A stretch of 7,213 bases of DNA, from contig JAIOTF010000149.1 in NCBI GenBank assembly GCA_021107195.1, positions 1-7,213 of the forward strand. The letters run 5' to 3'. The stretch is from Anaerolineaceae bacterium (lineage in GTDB: Bacteria; Chloroflexota; Anaerolineae; Anaerolineales; Anaerolineaceae). The notes beneath the pieces were generated by a model. The model ran no database searches, was not told where the DNA came from, and saw only the letters and a program-made list of their open reading frames with translations. Positions 1 to 5,225 of this stretch are shown piece after piece. Positions within the stretch are counted from its first letter, which is position 1, and the number at the start of each line of letters is the position of its first letter. The position numbers and the translations under genes were made by a program.

Positions 1-30
1 AATTTCATTCTACACCATTTTGCAAAACCG
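1..30. mobile_element. Possible insertion-sequence end (outer edge near 30)
   Basis: Read on the minus strand from base 30 inward, this stretch resembles the end starting at base 51: the core at 8-21 matches the core at 60-73 at 12 of 14 positions when one is reverse-complemented (shared pattern AAAnTGnTGTAGAA). The outer nine bases match poorly (4 of 9). This is what the imperfect terminal inverted repeats of one IS type look like. If correct, the window starts inside the far end of an element whose body lies to the left. No transposase sequence is visible here and no target-site duplication was found, so the call is tentative. Confidence 0.3.
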
Positions 31-76
31 CGTCCGCGTTTCCTACCGCAGGGTGTACTAAAGTGTTGTAGAAAAA

Positions 77-127
77 AGAGCCTCTAAGCTGATTATGTAG
101 ATCAACATAAAATCACAGAGAGGCTCT
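77..127 (+). promoter_or_regulatory. Nested hairpin covering a ribosome binding site
   Basis: A perfect 9-bp inverted repeat, AGAGCCTCT (77-85) and AGAGGCTCT (119-127), encloses a second 6-bp one, TTATGT (93-98) and ACATAA (105-110). The right outer arm contains the purine-rich GAGAGG at 118-123 that serves as Shine-Dalgarno for the ATG at 131, so the folded RNA would hide the start. In IS10 and IS50, known leader hairpins of this kind block transposase translation from transcripts that read in from outside. The same role here is inferred. Confidence 0.5.
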
Positions 128-130
128 GAA

Positions 131-214
131 ATGGATTTTAGCACAAAAGCAAAAGAAGAAATCACGAAGATACTGGCAAAAGAGATCGGGGAACATATAG
201 AAGTGGCGGGATGA
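131..214 (+). pseudogene. 27-codon remnant of a putative transposase N-terminus
   Basis: The ATG at 131 follows a GAGAGG site by 7 nt and opens a 27-residue frame starting MDFSTKAKEE, rich in Lys, Glu and Ile and probably helical, that ends at a TGA at 212-214. It is too short for a known function. Its position just inside an IS-like end with a leader hairpin suggests the beginning of a transposase truncated by a deletion that joined it to the kinase fragment. I do not recognise the family from so few residues; an independent small protein is possible but less likely. Confidence 0.35.
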
Positions 215-728
215 AGGAGAAGTAAAGTTTGATTTGCAACTTTTTGATTTGTGTGCCGAGATGCGTCGTTTGGTTGAGCATTGTCGTTCTTTGACAATGG
301 TGCAAGAAATTGATCTCTCTTTGCAAATTGACCTTGCATTGGAAGTCTCGCTCTTGCGAGTAAACGCTGATTCTTTCCGCCTGGAGCAGGTTTTCCGCAA
401 TATCCTGAATAACGCTTTGCGCTACACTGAAGCAGGAGGGAAAATCGTCGTCACTCTGACCAGAGCGCGCACTGCTTGTCTCGATGGGGAGAAAGATTGT
501 CTGGTCACAAGCATCCATGATACAGGCGCAGGCATTCCTGAAAAGGACTTGCCCTATGTTTTCGAGCGGTTTTATCGCGTAGACGCTTCTCGCAGTCGCC
601 AAAATGGCGGCCGTGGTCTGGAACTTGCCATCGTGCGCCGCATTATCATAGGGCATGAGGGCAAAGTTTGGGCAGAGAGCCAACTTGACAAAGGAACGAC
701 GATAACCTATGCACTGCCATTCCGCTAA
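201..728 (+). pseudogene. Truncated sensor histidine kinase, C-terminal ATPase domain only
   Basis: The frame is open from 201 (after a TAG at 198-200), and kinase-like sequence starts near 222; a TTG at 234 could start a 164-residue protein but has no clear Shine-Dalgarno. Counting from that TTG, the HATPase_c domain is recognisable: N-box around residues 50-64 (RLEQVFRNILNNALRYT), G1 box DTGAGI at 97-101, F-box FERFYR at 110-115, and the C-terminal VWAES strand. Intact homologues have sensor regions and a DHp domain with the phosphoacceptor His; most of this is absent. The G2 box reads GGRGLELAIV where the family has GGSGLGLAIV, so one conserved Gly is Glu, and a later HGG is HEG. These changes would damage ATP-lid function. 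The gene was probably cut by the IS remnant directly upstream and is decaying. Confidence 0.75.
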
Positions 729-756
729 AGCCTGGCTATTGATCCCTGCCCAGGCT
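729..756 (-). terminator. Hairpin between convergent genes, possible operon terminator
   Basis: AGCCTGG (729-735) and CCAGGCT (750-756) form a perfect 7-bp stem with a 14-nt loop in the short gap between the kinase fragment's stop (728) and the carrier protein's stop (761). On the minus strand the stem is followed by only three T residues. It could be a weak terminator for the carboxylase genes. The loop is long and the T-tract poor, hence low confidence. Confidence 0.3.
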
Positions 757-760
757 GCGG

Positions 761-1261
761 TTAAGCGGCACGCTCCAAAGACACCAGCAGGGTGTCTTTT
801 TCCACTTTTTGACCGGGCTGCACCGCCACCTGGGCTACCTTGCCTTCAAACGGAGAGCGAAATTCCATCTGCATTTTCATCGACTCCAGGGTTACCAGCA
901 GCTGCCCGACACCGACCATCTCCCCATCGGCGGCATGCACTTTCAACACCACTCCCGGCATCGGAGCATGCAGCTTGTCTTCGTCAGTAGACCTGTCCAC
1001 TGCTTGTTCGCTGTTATTTTCATTGTCCGTCTGCACTTCTGCCACCAACTGTCTTCCTTCAGTGGTGATGGCGTAGGTGCCGTTATGCTGATGGTACAGA
1101 TACATATCGCGTTGATGATTGCCGTGGGTAAAACAGAACAAACCGGGATGATCCAGCGGCAGCAGACCGATATTGACCTGCTGTCCATTCAACCGCACCT
1201 GCTCACCCCTGATCTCCACCTGGTATTGCCTTCCAGAAATTTGAACACTGTATAAAGACAT
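761..1261 (-). CDS. accB: Biotin carboxyl carrier protein of acyl-CoA carboxylase
   Basis: A 166-residue cytoplasmic protein that carries carboxybiotin between the biotin carboxylase and the carboxyltransferase. The C-terminal biotinyl domain (about residues 95-164) begins APMPGVVLKV and contains the biotinylation motif ESMKM at 126-130, with Lys129 the predicted site, 37 residues from the C-terminus as expected. Ser replaces the commoner Ala of EAMKM, a known natural variant. Residues 1-75 resemble the beta-rich region that precedes the biotinyl domain in propionyl-/methylcrotonyl-CoA carboxylase alpha chains (BT-like); residues 76-95 are an acidic, polar linker. The ATG at 1261 is preceded by GAGGAG at 6 nt, and the gene starts 12 nt after the biotin carboxylase stop. 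It is the last gene of the operon. Biotin ligase is not in the window and must act in trans. Confidence 0.93.
   Translation of the reverse strand: MSLYSVQISGRQYQVEIRGEQVRLNGQQVNIGLLPLDHPGLFCFTHGNHQRDMYLYHQHNGTYAITTEGRQLVAEVQTDNENNSEQAVDRSTDEDKLHAPMPGVVLKVHAADGEMVGVGQLLVTLESMKMQMEFRSPFEGKVAQVAVQPGQKVEKDTLLVSLERAA
777..801 (+). terminator. Intrinsic-terminator-like hairpin inside the 3' end of the carrier gene
   Basis: AAAGACACC (777-785) pairs perfectly with GGTGTCTTT (791-799) around a 5-nt loop, and a run of five T ends at 801. On the plus strand this has the shape of a Rho-independent terminator and would stop transcripts leaving the kinase fragment before they run antisense through the carboxylase operon. 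It lies within the last codons of the carrier gene (encoding KDTLLVSL), so the symmetry may be an accident of codon choice. Only four of nine pairs are GC. Confidence 0.35.
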
Positions 1262-1273
1262 GGAAAACTCCTC

Positions 1274-2770
1274 TCAATAACCGCTCATTTGCTCGCGCCA
1301 GGCAGCAGAACGCCAGGCGCTGAAAGTTTTATTCTGGGTATCGATCATTTTGTGCCAATCTGAACGCGTGTGATGCAGCAACAAAGCTGTCGCTACAGCA
1401 GCATTTTTCTCCAGCACGAGTGCTGCTTCTGGCAACACCGGCTGAAAAGAATCGAGATACGTGGTATCAATCTTCCCGGCGACAAAGCGCGGGCTTTCCA
1501 CTACCCGCTTGAGAAAATCTAAATCGGTCTGCACGCCGCCAAGCTGAAATTCGTCCAGGGCGCGGCGCATACGGGCCAGCGCCCGGATACGGTCTTCTCC
1601 CCAGACAATGATTTTTACCAGCAGCGAGTCGTATTCTGCATTCACCTGCATACCGGGCGAAATCGCACCATCGATGCGTACGCCGGGTCCCAGAGGATAA
1701 TTCAAATAGGTGATCTCACCGGTTGCTGGCAAAAAGCCCTGTTGCGGATCCTCTGCCAGTACCCGCACCTCAATCGCAGCGCCGTGCTGTCTTACCTGTT
1801 CCTGACGCAAAGTCAGCGGTTGTCCGTCTGCCAGACGGAGCTGCGCCTGTACCAGGTCGATACCGGTTACCATTTCGGTAACCGGATGTTCCACCTGAAT
1901 GCGTGGATTGATTTCAATGAAATACAGCTCACCCTGTGGGTCGAGTAAAAATTCTACTGTGCCCAGGCTGCGGTAATTTAAAGCTTGCCCTAACTGCAAC
2001 GCATAGCGGTAAAGACGCTGGCGCAATGCCGTATTCAGCCCCGGGGCGGGCGCTTCTTCGATTAATTTTTGCATACGGCGCTGGATTGAGCATTCGCGCT
2101 CGCCAAGGATAAGCACATTGCCGTTCCCGTCACCCAGAATTTGCACCTCAATATGGCGCGCCTGGCGCACCAGCGGCTCAAGATAAACCTGATCATCGCC
2201 GAAAGCAGCAGAGGCTTCCTGACGGGCCGCCGTCACCATGCTTTCAAGTTCAGTGCGGTTATAGGCAATACGAATTCCCCTTCCGCCGCCGCCTGAAACA
2301 GCTTTGATCAGCACGGGGAAATCAATTTGCTGCGCCAGATTGCTGGCAGATAATTCAGCATCAATAGGAATATCAGGCCCCTCCAACACGGGCAGACCCG
2401 CCTGGCGGGCAAACTGACGGGCCGCCAGCTTGTCACCGGTCAGCTTGAGAGTTTCGGGGCCTGGACCGATAAAAGTTATCCCGGCTTGCTCCACCGCATG
2501 GGCGAATGCCGCGTTTTCAGAAAGAAAACCGTAACCGGGGTGAATGGCCTGTGCACCGCTCTGGCGCGCAGCCGCCAGCAGCGCTTCAATATTGAGATAA
2601 CTTTCACTGGCGCTGGCTGGACCGATACACACCGATTCATCGGCATAGCGTGCGTGGGGCGCACCGCGGTCGGCTTCCGAATAAACAGCCACGCACGGCA
2701 TACCCAGCTCGCGGCAGGCACCCAACACACGTAAGGCAATTTCTCCTCGATTCGCAACCAGTATTTTCAT
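1274..2770 (-). CDS. accC: Biotin carboxylase subunit of acyl-CoA carboxylase
   Basis: A 498-residue ATP-grasp enzyme that carboxylates biotin on the carrier using ATP and bicarbonate. The N-terminal fold starts KILVANRGEIALRV (2-15). Visible active-site elements are Lys114 (TGDK), Lys156 and the Gly-rich loop SGGGGRGIRI (159-168), HIEVQ at 206-210, ERECSIQRR at 224-232 with Cys227 and Lys235, the metal/ATP segment FIEINPRIQVEHPVTE with Glu286, Asn288 and Arg290, and Arg336 in IEVRVLAED, equivalent to the catalytic Arg338 of E. coli AccC. Met233 sits where E. coli has His236. The protein has about 50 residues beyond the usual 450; this tail includes SAWR, like the linker after the BC domain in PccA/MccA chains. 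ATG 2770 has an AAAGGAG site overlapping the previous gene's stop region, 12 nt downstream of that gene. All catalytic residues I can see are intact. Confidence 0.96.
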   Translation of the reverse strand: MKILVANRGEIALRVLGACRELGMPCVAVYSEADRGAPHARYADESVCIGPASASESYLNIEALLAAARQSGAQAIHPGYGFLSENAAFAHAVEQAGITFIGPGPETLKLTGDKLAARQFARQAGLPVLEGPDIPIDAELSASNLAQQIDFPVLIKAVSGGGGRGIRIAYNRTELESMVTAARQEASAAFGDDQVYLEPLVRQARHIEVQILGDGNGNVLILGERECSIQRRMQKLIEEAPAPGLNTALRQRLYRYALQLGQALNYRSLGTVEFLLDPQGELYFIEINPRIQVEHPVTEMVTGIDLVQAQLRLADGQPLTLRQEQVRQHGAAIEVRVLAEDPQQGFLPATGEITYLNYPLGPGVRIDGAISPGMQVNAEYDSLLVKIIVWGEDRIRALARMRRALDEFQLGGVQTDLDFLKRVVESPRFVAGKIDTTYLDSFQPVLPEAALVLEKNAAVATALLLHHTRSDWHKMIDTQNKTFSAWRSAAWREQMSGY

Positions 2771-2782
2771 TCGCCTGCTCCT

Positions 2783-4327
2783 TTAAAGGGGGATGTTCCC
2801 ATGTTTACGCGCCGGAGCAGCCTGACGCTTATTCCGCAGGCTTTCCAGTGCGGCAATCAAGCGCATGCGCGTTTCCGCAGGAGAAATTACATCATTCAAA
2901 TAACCGCGCGCTGCAGCTGTGTAGGGGTTTGTAAATTTTTCGCGATATTCGCGGATGTGCTCCTGCCGGACAGCATCCGGGGTGGAGGCGGATGCCAGTT
3001 CTTTGCGAAAGATGATATTCACTGCGCCTTCAGGACCCATCACTGCGATTTCGGCATTAGGCAGGGCAAAGTTCAAATCACCGTGCAGGTGTTTGGAACT
3101 CATCACAATATATGCGCCGCCATAGGCTTTGCGTAAAATAAGCGATACTTTGGGAACGCTTGCTTCCGCGTAGGCATAGATCATTTTCGCACCATGGCGG
3201 ATGATGCCGCCATATTCCTGCTCCACACCAGGAAGAAAACCGGGGGTATCCACCAGGGTAACCAGCGGGATGTGGAAGGCATCACAGAAGCGAATAAAAC
3301 GTCCGCCCTTATCGGCAGCATCAATATCCAGCACGCCCGCCAGATGCGCAGGCTGGTTGGAGACCACCCCCACCACGTGGCCATCGAGGCGGGCAAAACC
3401 CACCACCAGGTTGGGGGCATGCTGCTTTTGTACTTCCATAAAATCGCCATTGTCAATCAGACATCGAATAACCGCATGCACATCATACGCTTTTTGCGGG
3501 TCAACCGGCACCAATTGTTCTAACTCTGGTGTGGCGCGTTGGGCATCATCGCCGGGGGCCTGGTCAGGTGGCTGCACCAAATTGTTATCCGGCAAAAAGG
3601 ACAACAAACGACGTACGGATCTCAATACCGTGCGCTCATCTTTCGCAGTAAAATGCGCCACACCACTGCGCCCTGCATGTACAGCCGCACCGCCCAGCGA
3701 ATCAAAATCAACTGTTTCATGGGTTACGGCGCGCACCACTTCCGGACCGGTGATGAACATGTGTGCTGTGCGCTCCACCATAAAGATAAAATCGGTGATG
3801 GCGGGTGAGTAAACTGCTCCGCCGGCACACGGACCGAGGATAACCGATATCTGCGGAATGATACCCGAAGCGCGCGCGTTGCGATAGAAAATTTCGCCGT
3901 AGGCGGCCAGCGAGTCTACCCCCTCCTGAATGCGGGCGCCGCCTGAATCGTTCAAGCCCACCAGCGGAGCGCCATTTTGTAACGCCAGATCCATCAGGCG
4001 AGCAATCTTCAAGCCATGCGCTTCCCCCAAAGAACCACCCAGTACGGTGAAATCCTGGGCATAGGCATATACAATGTGTCCATCCACCTTGCCCCATCCG
4101 GTAACCACGCCGTCGCCCAAGGGGTGCGACACTTCCATACCAAATCCGCTGGCACGGTGGGTCACAAAGGTGTCTGTTTCCATGAAACTGCCAGGATCAT
4201 ACAATAATTCCAGGCGCTCTCGTGCGGTAAGTTTTCCCTTTTCGTGCTGCCGGTCAATGCGTTTTTGTCCACCGCCTAAATTGACTTCGGACCGCATCGC
4301 TTGCAAGCGGGATGGTTTATCACTCAT
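2783..4327 (-). CDS. pccB: Acyl-CoA carboxylase carboxyltransferase (PccB/AccD family), probably acetyl-CoA specific
   Basis: A 514-residue crotonase-fold carboxyltransferase that moves CO2 from carboxybiotin to an acyl-CoA; the family forms ring-shaped hexamers in the cytoplasm. The N-terminal half has GKLTARERLELL (31-42), NDSGGARIQEG (126-136) and the first oxyanion hole GPCAGGAVYSPA (165-176). The C-terminal half has DTPGFLPG (360-367) and the second oxyanion hole KAYGGAYIVMSSKHL (400-414). Length is typical. In Streptomyces coelicolor the residue after GGAY decides substrate: Asp422 in PccB for propionyl-CoA, Ile420 in AccB for acetyl-CoA. Here it is Ile407, so malonyl-CoA is the inferred product. 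The gene symbol denotes the family, not the substrate. ATG 4327 has GGAG 8 nt upstream. A 120-nt gap with possible regulatory signals precedes it, and biotin carboxylase follows after 12 nt. Confidence 0.95.
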   Translation of the reverse strand: MSDKPSRLQAMRSEVNLGGGQKRIDRQHEKGKLTARERLELLYDPGSFMETDTFVTHRASGFGMEVSHPLGDGVVTGWGKVDGHIVYAYAQDFTVLGGSLGEAHGLKIARLMDLALQNGAPLVGLNDSGGARIQEGVDSLAAYGEIFYRNARASGIIPQISVILGPCAGGAVYSPAITDFIFMVERTAHMFITGPEVVRAVTHETVDFDSLGGAAVHAGRSGVAHFTAKDERTVLRSVRRLLSFLPDNNLVQPPDQAPGDDAQRATPELEQLVPVDPQKAYDVHAVIRCLIDNGDFMEVQKQHAPNLVVGFARLDGHVVGVVSNQPAHLAGVLDIDAADKGGRFIRFCDAFHIPLVTLVDTPGFLPGVEQEYGGIIRHGAKMIYAYAEASVPKVSLILRKAYGGAYIVMSSKHLHGDLNFALPNAEIAVMGPEGAVNIIFRKELASASTPDAVRQEHIREYREKFTNPYTAAARGYLNDVISPAETRMRLIAALESLRNKRQAAPARKHGNIPL

Positions 4328-4390
4328 ACTTAAATCTCCAGAATGCTAAGAATTGTTTGTGAGTCCTTCTCTGCGACAGGAGCATCTCGG

Positions 4391-4425
4391 TTTATAGTCT
4401 GCCAACAGTTTGTCAGGTTGACGAA
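4391..4425 (-). promoter_or_regulatory. Operator-like dyad and -10-like box upstream of the carboxylase genes
   Basis: In the 120-nt gap between the PPTase stop and the carboxyltransferase start, an imperfect 17-bp dyad (plus strand TTTGTCA, GGT, TGACGAA at 4409-4425; six of seven arm positions symmetric) lies 12 nt upstream, in minus-strand sense, of TATAAA (4391-4396). A -35 at standard spacing would fall inside the dyad, and no good TTGACA is there, which fits a promoter that is activator-dependent or repressed from this site. A self-complementary GTACGTAC lies just beyond at 4428-4435. No regulator gene is in the window, so the binding protein is unknown. Confidence 0.35.
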
Positions 4426-4447
4426 AGTACGTACAACGGTTACACAA

Positions 4448-5212
4448 TTACTGGATAGCACGGTAAACTGCCTGAAAATCAGTGCGGCCTTCCACTGCTA
4501 AAGCAGCATAAGCGCCCTGATCTGGGGCCCAGTGCAGCAGTGACCAGCGGTGGTCTTCTTCTGGTTCAAGCAGATGCTTAAGCGCAACCTGCCGCCCGGG
4601 CAGAATCGAAAAGGCATTCGTCGGGTGGCAAAAGCCTTCCCCCCTGGCTTTGAGGTAAGCTTCTTTTTGAGTCCAGCAAGCATAGAAGGTATTCGCTTTC
4701 TGCTGTGTGGGAGCAGTGCGGAACATCTGTAATTCTGCCGGGGAAAAGAATTTGCTTGCAATGACATCCATCTCCAGGCGATCATCGAGCCACTCCAAAT
4801 CAATACCCACTGGCCGATGGCGACAAATTGCATACATGGCTAAATCGCCGGAATGCGAAAGATTGAACTCCAATCGCTGACCACTGGCGAGGTCAAATGG
4901 GTGTACCAGAGAAGGTTTCCCGTGATCGTTGTAAGTGAAATGAAGGTCTCCGGGTTTGATGTGGATATATTGCCAGAGAATGTGACGCAGCCAACCACGG
5001 GCAGCGATAAACCGTTCCTGCAATCGCATATCGCGCAAACGCGCTGCCCGCATTCGTTCTTCCGGCGAAAGGACACTGTAAAAATGGTTGAGCTCAGACT
5101 GCGCTAGTTTTAGGGGGGCCTGCCAGACGTGTACTTCATCTGCGTTTAAAGATACAGGTTCAATTGGATAGCGCCAATCCCAAGATATGACTTGATCCAT
5201 AACGGTTTTCAT
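4448..5212 (-). CDS. Sfp-type 4'-phosphopantetheinyl transferase (PfaE-like)
   Basis: It moves the phosphopantetheine arm of CoA to a Ser of acyl carrier domains, turning apo-ACP into holo-ACP. Numbered from ATG 5212 (254 residues, normal for the Sfp class) the motifs are: GKPSL at 98-102, FNLSHSGD at 116-123, GIDLE at 136-140 with metal-binding Asp138 and Glu140, and WTQKEAYLKARGEG at 180-193 with Glu184 and Lys188. The frame is open to a GTG at 5233 that would overlap the pfaD stop, but that start lacks a ribosome site, whereas ATG 5212 has AAAGGAAAG about 8 nt upstream, directly after the pfaD stop. It follows pfaD by 13 nt, so it is probably co-translated with it. Its place right after pfaD matches pfaE, the dedicated PPTase of PUFA synthase clusters, and its likely target is the tandem ACPs of the megasynthase encoded outside the window. 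It might also serve other carrier proteins. Confidence 0.92.
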   Translation of the reverse strand: MKTVMDQVISWDWRYPIEPVSLNADEVHVWQAPLKLAQSELNHFYSVLSPEERMRAARLRDMRLQERFIAARGWLRHILWQYIHIKPGDLHFTYNDHGKPSLVHPFDLASGQRLEFNLSHSGDLAMYAICRHRPVGIDLEWLDDRLEMDVIASKFFSPAELQMFRTAPTQQKANTFYACWTQKEAYLKARGEGFCHPTNAFSILPGRQVALKHLLEPEEDHRWSLLHWAPDQGAYAALAVEGRTDFQAVYRAIQ

Positions 5213-5225
5213 GATGGCTTTCCTT

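Larger units (their letters stand above)
51..214 (+). mobile_element. Left-end remnant of an insertion sequence with truncated transposase start
   Basis: The segment has the layout of an IS left end: a terminal sequence starting GGGTGTACTAAAG at 51, an AT-rich leader with a nested hairpin (77-127), and a short reading frame with a good ribosome binding site (131-214). The AT-rich, lysine-rich character differs from the rest of the window. No matching right end occurs downstream, and histidine-kinase sequence begins by about 222, so everything after the first part of the element appears to be deleted. The family cannot be named securely; the end style recalls IS256-like elements, which is an inference. 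Confidence 0.4.

Noticed and set aside
162..683. 173-residue minus-strand open frame across the kinase fragment
   Set aside because: The opposite strand has clear HATPase motifs, and this frame shows no recognisable protein features.
809..1255. 148-residue plus-strand open frame antisense to the carrier gene
   Set aside because: His-rich shadow of the biotin carrier coding sequence, which has the biotinylation motif and a ribosome binding site on the other strand.
3201..3812. 203-residue plus-strand open frame antisense to the carboxyltransferase
   Set aside because: Rich in Ser, Thr, Arg and Cys with no domain, lying wholly over a well-conserved gene; a shadow frame.
4328..4447. Intrinsic terminator after the PPTase gene
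   Set aside because: No stem of useful length followed by a T-run was found on the minus strand in this gap, so read-through into the carboxylase genes is likely.
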